Positions 53,857-62,787 of a stretch of DNA of 64,000 nucleotides are shown here, piece by piece. The translations under genes and the position numbers were made by a program. The stretch's first letter is position 1. Each line of letters opens with the position of its first letter. Source of the DNA: Myxococcales bacterium (GTDB taxonomy: Bacteria; Myxococcota_A; Polyangia; Palsa-1104; JAEUJZ01); the NCBI GenBank assembly GCA_016794465.1, contig JAEUKA010000013.1, forward strand, positions 62,001 through 126,000. The letters run 5' to 3'. The notes under the pieces are model-generated. The model worked only from the letters and a program-made list of their open reading frames with translations. It searched no databases and had not been told where the DNA came from.

Positions 53857-55398
53857 TCAGGTGTTCTTGTGACCGAAGTCGATGAGCTGCGCCGCGATCA
53901 GGTCAAGATCCGCCGATAGGAACATGCCGCGCAGGTTGCCTCGGGGGTGACTGACCGTGTGATCGGCCCAGGTCTGGACTCCCTTCCCAACCGACAGCTT
54001 GCGACAAGCAATCGGACTGCGACCCAGTGCGCGCAGCGTGATCTGCGTAACCGGCTCCATTCCGGCGCGATCCCAGGCATAGGGAACCTGCGTTAAGAGG
54101 CGTCGTACAGGACTATTATCCCACAGCGCTGGATCGTCGCTGCGCGTGAACGCTCCGGTCTTGATGTCCTGCCGCAAGGTATAGGCATAGCCACCCGGAT
54201 ACGGAGACTGTTCCGACAGCTGCCGCGTCGCCTTGCTGTAGTAGATGACGTGCCGTTCCGGAATGATCTCGTCTTGATGAACCGCGCCGACCTCGAACAC
54301 CCAGTCGTCTTTGTCCCAGCCGACCACTTCGACGTGCAGAAGGAACGGCCGGGTCCAGCTGCCGATGGTGTCCTGACTGGTCACGCTGTAGCGCCAGAAG
54401 TCACCGACCTCCAGCGGGGGTGGATACGCGTCCTGCTCTTCCGGCGTGATCACCCAGCTTAAGTCAAGGCTCTGGTATTTGCTGCGGATGGTCTGGTTCA
54501 CCGTCGCTGTTTCTCCGGCACAGATCGAATACACCAGGGTGCGCAGCGTGGGATGAAAGCTGGACTGGCTCGATCCGGGGTCTTTGGTTTCGGCGGCGTT
54601 CTGCACCGACAGCGGCTGTGGTCGCCACATCAAGTCGGGATGATCGAGCCGTGAGCCGCCAATCCAGTAGCCGCTCTGGGGGTTCTCTTTGCTGCCGGTG
54701 ATGCGGTAGGTGTAGACCTTGGGACGCTCGTCCATCGGCCAGTTTTTGACGCCGACAAAGTTGGGCTCGACGGCATCGTTGGCAAACCAGATCTGCGCGG
54801 TGACATCCCAGGACTTCGGTCCTGCTTCGCTGTACGCAAGCTCGTAACGGTAGGCCGGATAGTTCCAGACCTCGCGGGTGGGCTCGCCGGTCTTGGGATC
54901 AATCGGATCGAGCTTGGTATCGAAGATGAGTCCGCGCCGATCCTTGCCAATCGACTGAATCACCGTTGCATGAAACAGGTGCGCGTCGTTTTCCCCGAGC
55001 TTGCGGATCAGCTCGACCGGATCGCCGTTGTGACAGACCGTCAGGAGTCCTTTCTGATCACCCACTTCAAAGCCGATGCCATGAATCTCTCGACGCACAG
55101 TTGGCTCATTTTCCAGCACCGAGGCCGCCGCCCAGCCGTTGCAGTGACCCCACCAAAACGCGGTGTAGCCGGTGGCTTGTTCCATTCGCTTGTCGGCAAA
55201 GTGGCGCCAGCCTTCAAACTCCCTGCTGCGCGGATTGGGAAGTCCGCTGGCGACGCAGTACTGGTCGTACTTATCGAGCGGCCCGCCCTCGTCATATAGG
55301 TTCATGTAGTCATCACGATCCTGACTGGACATCATCGGCCACCAGTATCCAGACCAGGCTACGCGCGCTGCTTCCCCTCGGTTTACGTAGTCGCTCAT
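53857..55398 (-). CDS. transglutaminase-elicitor-like protein
   Basis: 513 residues from ATG 55398; in-frame starts at 55539 and 55581 are possible. The central TAFWWGHCNGWAAASVL motif is the Cys site of the TGase-elicitor family (PF16683), first known from oomycete effectors. YWWPMMSSQDRDDYMNLYDE near the N-terminus and the later AYRYELAYSE region also fit. No signal peptide is obvious. It may cross-link or cleave proteins. Co-directional with the methyltransferase. Confidence 0.75.
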   Translation of the reverse strand: MSDYVNRGEAARVAWSGYWWPMMSSQDRDDYMNLYDEGGPLDKYDQYCVASGLPNPRSREFEGWRHFADKRMEQATGYTAFWWGHCNGWAAASVLENEPTVRREIHGIGFEVGDQKGLLTVCHNGDPVELIRKLGENDAHLFHATVIQSIGKDRRGLIFDTKLDPIDPKTGEPTREVWNYPAYRYELAYSEAGPKSWDVTAQIWFANDAVEPNFVGVKNWPMDERPKVYTYRITGSKENPQSGYWIGGSRLDHPDLMWRPQPLSVQNAAETKDPGSSQSSFHPTLRTLVYSICAGETATVNQTIRSKYQSLDLSWVITPEEQDAYPPPLEVGDFWRYSVTSQDTIGSWTRPFLLHVEVVGWDKDDWVFEVGAVHQDEIIPERHVIYYSKATRQLSEQSPYPGGYAYTLRQDIKTGAFTRSDDPALWDNSPVRRLLTQVPYAWDRAGMEPVTQITLRALGRSPIACRKLSVGKGVQTWADHTVSHPRGNLRGMFLSADLDLIAAQLIDFGHKNT

Positions 55399-55605
55399 TG
55401 CCGTGTGTGCCTCCGCTCGCGAAAGATCTGTGTCGAAGGAACTGTCGCTCCGACCTGCCCACTGTACATCGAGCCCTGGTCTGGCTGACAGCTGGTTTGG
55501 TCGGACCGAAAGAATTCCTGTCGGTAGGCGATGTTCCATCTCCGACGAGATTTCGATTGATTCCGTTTCCAGATCTGCCACCGTCCTAGTGTGACAGGAG
55601 GAACC

Positions 55606-57531
55606 ATGCCGCACGCGCAGGCTTCGCTTCCCCAGCGGAATGCTCGGAATGCCCGGATCGGTCGACCCCTTTTGGGGCTGACGTTGGGACTGTGTCTTTT
55701 GAGTGGCCAGAGTCAGGCCGCAACTTCCGAAAAGACGCTGCTGGATTACAAGTACTTTCGGACCTTGTGCATTGACCTGCTCGGACGGATGCCGACCGAA
55801 CAGGACTTGCAAGACTTCGAGCGTCCCGACTTCAACATGGAGTCGTGGATGGATGCCCACTTGCAGGGCGATACCTACGCCGACCGCCTGACCCGGATTT
55901 ATGCCGATCTGCTGCGGCCGCAGACGGTTTCCTTCCAGGTGGGAACGAACCGCAACACGCTGGCGCGCATCCTGATTAAGGACGACACCGGCAAGGACAC
56001 GTGGGTCTACTACCGTCCGGGGCAGCGGCGCGGGCGGCATGCTCAGGTTCCCAAGACCACCGATCCGACCTATCCGCAGTGGAACAACCTCACCCGAGGC
56101 GGATTCTGCTTGCTGGAAGCGGAGACGGGACTGAAGTATCCCGATGTCAGCGCCGCGCTGCCGCCGACGGGAACGGCCAAGCCGGTTTCCAAGGCCGTGC
56201 TCGATCAGTACACGACGGTGGTCAAGCCGTGGTGGCTGTATGCCGATTACAAGAGTGCGACGCCGGTCGACCGCTACAACGCGACCACATGGCCGACACG
56301 CTACCCCGGCTTCACGATCAACAACGAGCTGCTCAAGGAGTCGGATGTCAAGACCGACGTGATGCAGATTCGGGTGTGCAAAGAGGAAGCAAACGTCGAC
56401 GTGCAAGCGCCGATGGACACCACGCCGGCCAACATCCTCGACTGCCGGACTGGGTACGGAATCAGCAACTCGCAGGGCTGTGGTTGTGGACCGGGTCTGG
56501 AGATGTGTATGCCGGCGGCGCACTTTTTGGCGTCGCAGCCGCGTCCCGCGTTTGTGTCCTCGCGCAATACGCTGCTCGGCGTTGACGATCCGACCGATGC
56601 GCAGACCTTTGAGTACCGTGCCTGGCAGTCGCTGTGGGTGGCGCAGGAGCCGCAGGTCTTTTTCTACAACCTGTTCCTGGAAGACCGTGACTTCCGCGAT
56701 GTGGTGAGTGCCAAGTACACCTATGTCAACGGTCCGATGGCGCAGTTTTACAAGCTGTCGGCGCGCTCGAACTGGAATGATCGGGATCTGGGAGCGATCT
56801 CGCTGCCGTCGCCCGATGCCATGCCGCCGGATCTGATTCCGCAGCAAGTGATGACCTGGCAGAAGGTGAACACGGGCGTGTCCTCGGCGGGTGTGCTGAC
56901 GATGCCGCTGTTCCTGTTTAAGTACGCAACGCGGCGGGCGCGCGCTCACGCGGTCTACAACATGTTCCTGTGTCGAGACTTTGTGGCGCCAGCCGGACTG
57001 ATGCTGCCACCGTCGAAGGAAACCGACCTGATGAAGCGCGAGGGCTGCGCGGCGTGTCACCAGACGCTGGAGCCGCTGTCGGCCTACTTTGCGCGCTGGG
57101 TGGAAAACGACTGGAGCTTCATCGATCCGAAGCTGTATCCGGCGCAGAATCCGGCCTGCAAGCAGACAAACGGAGTGATTCCCAGCAGCTGCAATGCGCG
57201 CTACGACAACATCTACTCTTCCTCGACTTCGGGAATGCTGCGTGGGGCGTATTCCTCGCCGACGAATGCGGATCTTGGCGCGATCGGAATGAGCGAGTAC
57301 CTGACCCGGCGAGCGGACTTTGCCCCGTGTGTGGCGCAGAATGTCGCCGAGAGCTTCCTCGGTCGCTCGCTGGGAACGGAAGACAGCCAGCTGCGGGATG
57401 AGATGACCTCGGCCCTGGTGGAGAGCGGCTATCGCGTAAAGCCGCTGGTCAAAGTCCTCCTCAAGTCGCAGCAGTATCGCTCTGCCAACAACCTGACCTC
57501 GACGGTCTGGCGCAACGGAGTTACGCCATGA
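55606..57531 (+). CDS. secreted protein with CxxCH motif (DUF1592/DUF1549-like)
   Basis: 641 residues from ATG 55606 with AGGAGGAACC upstream. Signal peptide near RPLLGLTLGLCLLSGQSQAA. A long helical region has LCIDLLGRMPTEQDLQDF, as in planctomycete-type DUF1549/DUF1592 proteins, then MKREGCAACHQTLEPLSAYFARW with a CxxCH that may bind heme c, and C-terminal repeats of the DUF1585 type (RSLGTEDSQLRDEMTSAL, SQQYRS). First gene of a secreted trio; stop overlaps the next start. Confidence 0.75.
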   Translation: MPHAQASLPQRNARNARIGRPLLGLTLGLCLLSGQSQAATSEKTLLDYKYFRTLCIDLLGRMPTEQDLQDFERPDFNMESWMDAHLQGDTYADRLTRIYADLLRPQTVSFQVGTNRNTLARILIKDDTGKDTWVYYRPGQRRGRHAQVPKTTDPTYPQWNNLTRGGFCLLEAETGLKYPDVSAALPPTGTAKPVSKAVLDQYTTVVKPWWLYADYKSATPVDRYNATTWPTRYPGFTINNELLKESDVKTDVMQIRVCKEEANVDVQAPMDTTPANILDCRTGYGISNSQGCGCGPGLEMCMPAAHFLASQPRPAFVSSRNTLLGVDDPTDAQTFEYRAWQSLWVAQEPQVFFYNLFLEDRDFRDVVSAKYTYVNGPMAQFYKLSARSNWNDRDLGAISLPSPDAMPPDLIPQQVMTWQKVNTGVSSAGVLTMPLFLFKYATRRARAHAVYNMFLCRDFVAPAGLMLPPSKETDLMKREGCAACHQTLEPLSAYFARWVENDWSFIDPKLYPAQNPACKQTNGVIPSSCNARYDNIYSSSTSGMLRGAYSSPTNADLGAIGMSEYLTRRADFAPCVAQNVAESFLGRSLGTEDSQLRDEMTSALVESGYRVKPLVKVLLKSQQYRSANNLTSTVWRNGVTP

Positions 57532-58220
57532 ACACCAAGCTTACGTTTCTAGGTGGCGCGCTGCTTCTGTCCGTGGCTTGCAAAGGACAGGAATCCACCG
57601 CGCCTTCCGTGACGCTCGATCAAGTTCCGGGGCACGAGTCGCTGGCTCAGGACACCACTCATAAGGAGTCGCCGCGCCTGGTTCCTGCCGAGGCGTACAT
57701 CCGCACCTACCTGACTCTGTTTGGGGGGCTGACGGCGCTGCAAACGCAGACGCAGCTGACGGCGGGAGGCAGCGGTCTGTTTGATACCTGGACCGCGTAT
57801 CTGGGAGCGCTGGGACTGCCGAACTACGCGACCGATATGTCGCGCAATACCCAGACCAATGCGCTGATGGTCGCGAGCTTTGAGCGGCTCGGCATCGCGC
57901 TGTGTGACAAGGCGCTGGAAAAGGATCTCAAGTCCACACCAGCTGTCGCCGTCGACAAGCGCATGATCTACACCTTCGATGTACCGGCCACGGCGGTCGA
58001 TGAAGCGGGCTTTGCGGATCGCTTTGCCAAGCTGCATCGCAAGTTCCTGGGCTATCCGGCCAAGCTGGCACCGACGGATCGGACGGCGCGCTTCTTTGCG
58101 CTCTACAACGAAACCATCAAGAACCACAACCCGACGGGCTCGCGCTTCACGGCAGTGGATGCGGGCTGGGCAGCTGTCTGCCAGGGACTGATCCGTCACC
58201 CCGAGTTCCAGCTGTATTAA
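57528..58220 (+). CDS. lipoprotein, unknown function
   Basis: 230 residues. Signal sequence MNTKLTFLGGALLLSVACKG with lipobox LSVAC. A helical region follows (ESPRLVPAEAYIRTYLTLFGG). It contains CDKALEK and ends AVCQGLIRHPEFQLY, similar to the CxxxLxxHPEFQxY end seen next to DUF1501 proteins. Translationally coupled to its upstream partner and 12 bases before the DUF1501 gene. Confidence 0.82.
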   Translation: MNTKLTFLGGALLLSVACKGQESTAPSVTLDQVPGHESLAQDTTHKESPRLVPAEAYIRTYLTLFGGLTALQTQTQLTAGGSGLFDTWTAYLGALGLPNYATDMSRNTQTNALMVASFERLGIALCDKALEKDLKSTPAVAVDKRMIYTFDVPATAVDEAGFADRFAKLHRKFLGYPAKLAPTDRTARFFALYNETIKNHNPTGSRFTAVDAGWAAVCQGLIRHPEFQLY

Positions 58221-58232
58221 GGGAGGGCCCAG

Positions 58233-59591
58233 ATGAACCGTCGGAGCTTTATTCAGTCAATCGTCGGAGGCAGTGCCGCTGCCGCGCTGGGAACGCCGCT
58301 GTTTCGGGCCTTCGCGGGGCCGGAGGTTTCCTCTGATGAGTACTTTATTTTCATCCACGCCCAAGGCGCGTGGGACATCACCGTTGGGCTCGATCCGCGC
58401 AACCAGCGAGCGGGTCTGATCGAGCCGGGCTCGACGGCGACCATCGACATCAATCCGCTGAAGAAGTGGGTCAGTCTGTCGACACCGCTTGATGGCGTAA
58501 ATGCGTCGTCGGGTTATTCCTTCGAGCTGGTCCGTCCGCCATCGGGTCCACTGGTCTTCGGTCCCGGTATCGGCGATCTCATCCGGCACTACGATCGCTT
58601 GACGGTGGTCAACGGAATCGCCATGAACACCGTCAGTCACCAGGACGGGACGGCGTTCTCAGCAACGGGACGACACCTCGCGGGGACCAAGACCGCCGGG
58701 CCGAGCATCGACACCATGATGGCCAACAGCTTCGGCCTCGGGCAGCTGCTGCCAGCGGTGTCTATCAACTATCCGTCCAGCTTTGTGGGACAGGGTCTGG
58801 ATCGCCGGGCGGTGCCGCTGACCATCTCCGGGGTCGGGACGCTGGCGGCTTCGCTGCGACGCTCGGCGCTGTATGAGTCGGCGGCGGCACGGGATGGGGT
58901 GACCGCGCTGCTCAGCCGGGAAGCGCAGGATCTGGCCAGCATGTCGGCCAATCCCGACGTGATGAACGGGATGTATCTGCAGTATGAAGGCCTGCGCCGC
59001 ATGAACGGCGAGAACCTGATCAACCTGTTTACCGATAGCTATCTGCGCGGCAAGTACACAAGCTTTGCCTACTCGACGATGAGCGCTTCGGTGAACGCGG
59101 CCTTTACCCTGGAGTCGCTGGCCCGCAACGCCACCCGCTGTGTCAGCTTCGCGTACGGCAGCTTCGATACCCACTTTACGAACTACCGCAACCAGCCGCT
59201 GCTCCAGCAGAACCTGTTCGACATGATCGCCATCATGCTCGACTACTTGGATGTAATGCCGCATCCGACCAAGCCGGCGGACAAGCTCTCGGAGCATACC
59301 CACATCCTGGTGGTGAGTGACTTCTGCCGGACTCCCAACATCAACGCGGCGCTGGGACGCGATCACTATCCGAACAACTCCTCGCTCATCATCTCGCCGA
59401 GGTTCAGAGGCAACATGAGCTTTGGACAGAGTGATCCCGAGCAGCTGCTGTCGCTGCCGGCCAAGACGTTTGCCGACGGTCGCCGGCCCGTCACGCCGCC
59501 CGATGTGCTGGCCTCGATGGTGTCGGCGATGGGCATCGATCCCCGCAAGTATCTGCGCGACGGGGAAGCCATCCCCGAGATCCTGCGCTAA
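58233..59591 (+). CDS. Tat-exported DUF1501 family protein
   Basis: 452 residues. The N-terminus MNRRSFIQSIVGGSAAAALG is a twin-arginine signal. The body matches the DUF1501 family (sulfatase-like fold): FIFIHAQGAWD, ESLARNATRCVSFAYGSFDTH and ILVVSDFCRTPNINAALGRDHYP. Usual partners are DUF1800 or DUF1592 proteins, as here. Export in folded state suggests a cofactor. The reaction is unknown. Confidence 0.88.
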   Translation: MNRRSFIQSIVGGSAAAALGTPLFRAFAGPEVSSDEYFIFIHAQGAWDITVGLDPRNQRAGLIEPGSTATIDINPLKKWVSLSTPLDGVNASSGYSFELVRPPSGPLVFGPGIGDLIRHYDRLTVVNGIAMNTVSHQDGTAFSATGRHLAGTKTAGPSIDTMMANSFGLGQLLPAVSINYPSSFVGQGLDRRAVPLTISGVGTLAASLRRSALYESAAARDGVTALLSREAQDLASMSANPDVMNGMYLQYEGLRRMNGENLINLFTDSYLRGKYTSFAYSTMSASVNAAFTLESLARNATRCVSFAYGSFDTHFTNYRNQPLLQQNLFDMIAIMLDYLDVMPHPTKPADKLSEHTHILVVSDFCRTPNINAALGRDHYPNNSSLIISPRFRGNMSFGQSDPEQLLSLPAKTFADGRRPVTPPDVLASMVSAMGIDPRKYLRDGEAIPEILR

Positions 59592-59678
59592 CCGCCCGAA
59601 CCACCCTACTTGCCTGAGCCACCCTGGCCGCGCGAACTGCTGTAGCCGCGCGCTGGCGTACGGCGTATCGTGGGCGAG

Positions 59679-61151
59679 ATGACTCCTAACCGATTCGATC
59701 TCTGTATCCTCGGTGCTGGCCCTGCCGGATATGCCGCTGCGATGCGCGCACTCGACTTGGGCAAGCGGGTGCTGCTGGTGGAGCGCGATCGGATCGGGGG
59801 GGCCGGCCTGCATGCGGGGGCGCTGTCGTCGAAGACGATGTGGCACCTGTCGAACGACTATGCGGTCGCACGCCGGACCGACCGAGGCTATGTCGCCCAC
59901 CACATCGAGCTGTCCTACGCCCGGGTGATGGAGTCGGTACAGTGCGCAGTCGCCGAGCGCCACAGCATTCTGTCCCATCAGATCGAGCAGCTTGTCACAC
60001 CCCGGCAAGGGAAGGACCCGCTGCTGTGGTTTCGCAGAGGCAGTGGCCGATTCCTTTCGCCATATCGGGTGGCCGTCACCGATCCGGCTGGGGCCGTCGA
60101 GCACTTTGAAGCGGATCATTTCCTGATTGCCACTGGCTCTAGGCCAAGACTCCCAGAGGGAATTGCGGTCGATGGACAGCGCATTGTCACCAGTGATCAG
60201 ATCGAGCAGCTGAGCGACTTCCCCCGCAGCATGGTGATCGTCGGCGCGGGCGTGGTCGGGTGTGAGTACGCGACCATCTTTGCGAACTTTCAGCAGACAA
60301 AAATCAACATCATCGATCAGCAGCCGCGCATCCTGCCGTTCGAGGACGAAGACGTAGCGCAGGTCATCGCCAGCCAGTTCGAGTCGATGGGAATCACGAT
60401 CCACCGTGCCTCCAAGCTGTCGCGCATGCGGGTGATCGATGATCAAGTCGAGTACGTGTTGTGTAGTGAGGATGGGGTCTGCGAGCCGATTCGGGTCGAG
60501 CGGGCGCTGATCTCGATTGGACGGATTCCGAACACGGCGGACCTGGATCTTGCGGCAGCGGGCGTAGCGATGGCGAAGAGCGGTGGGGTGGTGGTGGAAC
60601 AGACTCGCTCGACGACGGCGCCACACATCTATGCGGCGGGCGACACGACGACCGACATCGCGCTGGTCAACGTCGCAGAGCTGGAAGGACGGCACGCGGT
60701 GGAGCGAATGTTCGGACTCGATCCAGAGCCGCTCCGCTACGAAGCGCTGTCATCGATTATGTTTCTGGCACCAGAGCTGGCCACCGTCGGGCTGAACGAG
60801 CAGCAAGCGCGCAAGCTCGGGATTCGCTACCGCGTGGCGGTGCTGCAGAATCGGCTGGTCAACCGTGCGATTGCGATGCGCGCAACGGCGGGCTTTGTGA
60901 AGCTGCTGTGTGCTCCGGACTCTGGGAAGATCCTCGGGCTGCGGGTGATCGGTCCACAGGCATCTTCGACGGCGCAGGGCATCGCATTCCTGATCGATCG
61001 GGGCGGCACTCTGTCCGACATTGACCACTGCATCCATCCTCATCCTGCGATTCCGGAGGCCGTTCAGGAGTGCGCGCGGGTGCTGCTCGGTCGCAGTGTC
61101 CACCGGACCGATGTGTTTGGAGCCGACTTGATTCGCTGTGAGGAAGGCTGA
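59679..61151 (+). CDS. SthA/dihydrolipoyl-dehydrogenase-like flavoprotein without active-site cysteines
   Basis: 490 residues from ATG 59679. FAD-binding ILGAGPAGYAAAMRA, NAD-binding IVGAGVVGCEYATIF, AAGDTTTDIALVNVA and the C-terminal dimer His-Glu (HPHPAIPEAVQ) are present. The redox CxxxxC segment reads GGAGLHAGALSSK, with no cysteine. It therefore cannot act by thiol exchange; a direct pyridine-nucleotide transhydrogenase or oxidase role, as for SthA-like proteins, is more likely. Confidence 0.85.
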   Translation: MTPNRFDLCILGAGPAGYAAAMRALDLGKRVLLVERDRIGGAGLHAGALSSKTMWHLSNDYAVARRTDRGYVAHHIELSYARVMESVQCAVAERHSILSHQIEQLVTPRQGKDPLLWFRRGSGRFLSPYRVAVTDPAGAVEHFEADHFLIATGSRPRLPEGIAVDGQRIVTSDQIEQLSDFPRSMVIVGAGVVGCEYATIFANFQQTKINIIDQQPRILPFEDEDVAQVIASQFESMGITIHRASKLSRMRVIDDQVEYVLCSEDGVCEPIRVERALISIGRIPNTADLDLAAAGVAMAKSGGVVVEQTRSTTAPHIYAAGDTTTDIALVNVAELEGRHAVERMFGLDPEPLRYEALSSIMFLAPELATVGLNEQQARKLGIRYRVAVLQNRLVNRAIAMRATAGFVKLLCAPDSGKILGLRVIGPQASSTAQGIAFLIDRGGTLSDIDHCIHPHPAIPEAVQECARVLLGRSVHRTDVFGADLIRCEEG

Positions 61152-61182
61152 CGGACGAGCGTCTGCGGAGGAAGGGAGTCTG

Positions 61183-62757
61183 TCAGCTCGCCGGCACCCA
61201 CGTACCGTGGAAGCCGTAGGGGATGCGCTGCCTCGAGCGTACGACCGCGACCGGCTCGGCATCCAGGTGGAGTGCGTCGAGGATCAGCAGGTCCGAGACT
61301 CCTTCGCTGGCATGGAAGACGTTGGCGAGCAGATAGCCGTCGCCTTCGGGCGCATCCGCACTGCGTGGCACAAACAGCGCTTCGCCCGTGTAGCTGCTCG
61401 GCCCAAGCTGTCGATAGCGCACCTTTCCTGTCTCGAAGTCGACGTGCCCGAGCGCGTTCAGAACCCCCGCCTGACTGGGAGTGCCCAGACGTGCCGCCAG
61501 CCAGCCATGGCGATGTCGCCGGGTCGCATAGCGAGGATCGCAGACTGGAAACTCGACCGTCGCATCATCGAGCACCGTCTCGCGCAGCTGACCGGTCTCG
61601 AGGTGCAGCCGCAGCCGGGTCAGCTGCCCCGGTGGATACTCGCTCGCAGCCGGATTTGGGTTTTCTCCACCTGGATCGAACAGCGGCAGGCGGGCGTACT
61701 TGACCACGTCGAGCACAAGCTCCTTGCCCTCGTCGTAGGCATTGAGCGGATGAAAGATGTAGCAGGGCGGAATCGCATAGAAGCGCAGTGGCGCCGCCGG
61801 ATCATCGCGATCGACGACTCCAATCCGCGCCCCCCGGGACGGCTCCCAGCGGATGGGGTTGCCGCTCTTGGCATCGTCCATGTGCAGCACCGCCGGCAGG
61901 TGATAGAAGATCGCCCGCGTCTCGGTGACGCTGAAGTCGTGCATCATCGCTGGATAGGGGGTCAAAAACTCGCGCTTTTGGACGAGCTTGCCATCGCGAT
62001 CCAGCACGTAATAGGTCAGCCCACCGCGATCTCCCCAGTAGCCGAAGGTGTAGACCGTGCCGGTCGCCGCATCGACCTTGGGATGCGCAACCATGCCACC
62101 GTGGGCTCGGTCGATCACGCCGCCAAAGTCAAAGCGTCCCAGCGTCGCCAGCGTCTTGGGATCGATCTCGTGGGCACCACAACCCTCCACCAGGGTCAGG
62201 AGGTGCCCGGCCAGCAGCTGAATGCTGGTGTTGCTGCGATCGAAGGCTGCGACGATGCGGGTGATCTGCTCCTGCGAAGGGGGCAGCCCAAGCCGTGCCT
62301 TCGCCATCAGCAGCAGCAGCTCGCCGGGGGTAAAGCCCAGGCCCAGGTAGCCCTGTAGCGAGGTCGAGGTCGCCAGGTCCCGCAGCCCGCCAAACAGCGC
62401 TCGGCCAGCCTGTTCTTCGATGCGCAGCTTCTCGGTCCGTACCCAGCGGTTCTTGTGGGACACCCGCCCGCCGTCGAGGAAGAACGCGTCGATCATGCCG
62501 TCGCCATCAAACCAGTGATACAGGTCGCGGTTCACTGGCTCGAAGCGCGGCGCCGGGCTCATCCGATACAGCGTCCCGCGCAGCGCCTTTGGAATCGCCC
62601 CCGCAGTCACCGTCAGGTCGGGCGAGTCCGATTCATAGCCGAGCGGCGCAAAGTTGCCTTCCAGGTACAGGTTGGGAACATTCGACGGAGCCGGTCGTGG
62701 CCGCTTCCGATCGAGTGCCAGCAGCAGACTTTCCAAGATCGCCATGGTGCGTTCCAT
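61183..62757 (-). CDS. carotenoid oxygenase (RPE65/CCD family)
   Basis: 524 residues. The four iron-binding His are visible: AHPKVD, MMHDF, FHPLNAY and YGFHGTWV at the C-terminus, and the N-terminal LRGTLYRMSPAP fits the family. It cleaves a carbon-carbon double bond of a carotenoid or a stilbene with iron and oxygen. No carotenoid synthesis gene is adjacent. Start at 62757 or 62745. Converges with the preceding flavoprotein gene. Confidence 0.92.
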   Translation of the reverse strand: MERTMAILESLLLALDRKRPRPAPSNVPNLYLEGNFAPLGYESDSPDLTVTAGAIPKALRGTLYRMSPAPRFEPVNRDLYHWFDGDGMIDAFFLDGGRVSHKNRWVRTEKLRIEEQAGRALFGGLRDLATSTSLQGYLGLGFTPGELLLLMAKARLGLPPSQEQITRIVAAFDRSNTSIQLLAGHLLTLVEGCGAHEIDPKTLATLGRFDFGGVIDRAHGGMVAHPKVDAATGTVYTFGYWGDRGGLTYYVLDRDGKLVQKREFLTPYPAMMHDFSVTETRAIFYHLPAVLHMDDAKSGNPIRWEPSRGARIGVVDRDDPAAPLRFYAIPPCYIFHPLNAYDEGKELVLDVVKYARLPLFDPGGENPNPAASEYPPGQLTRLRLHLETGQLRETVLDDATVEFPVCDPRYATRRHRHGWLAARLGTPSQAGVLNALGHVDFETGKVRYRQLGPSSYTGEALFVPRSADAPEGDGYLLANVFHASEGVSDLLILDALHLDAEPVAVVRSRQRIPYGFHGTWVPAS

Positions 62758-62787
62758 CTCCTCTTCACTTCGCGGGTCGGGCGAAGT

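Noticed and set aside
55582..57060. N-terminal extension of the gene at 53857 (minus strand)
   Set aside because: The open frame lies antisense to a well-supported secreted gene and has an Arg/His-rich shadow composition.
57040..57075. Firm c-type cytochrome
   Set aside because: A single CxxCH is seen without other cytochrome features, so it is stated only as possible.
58659..60695. 678-codon minus-strand frame
   Set aside because: It is the complement of the DUF1501 and flavoprotein genes, with biased Arg/His composition.
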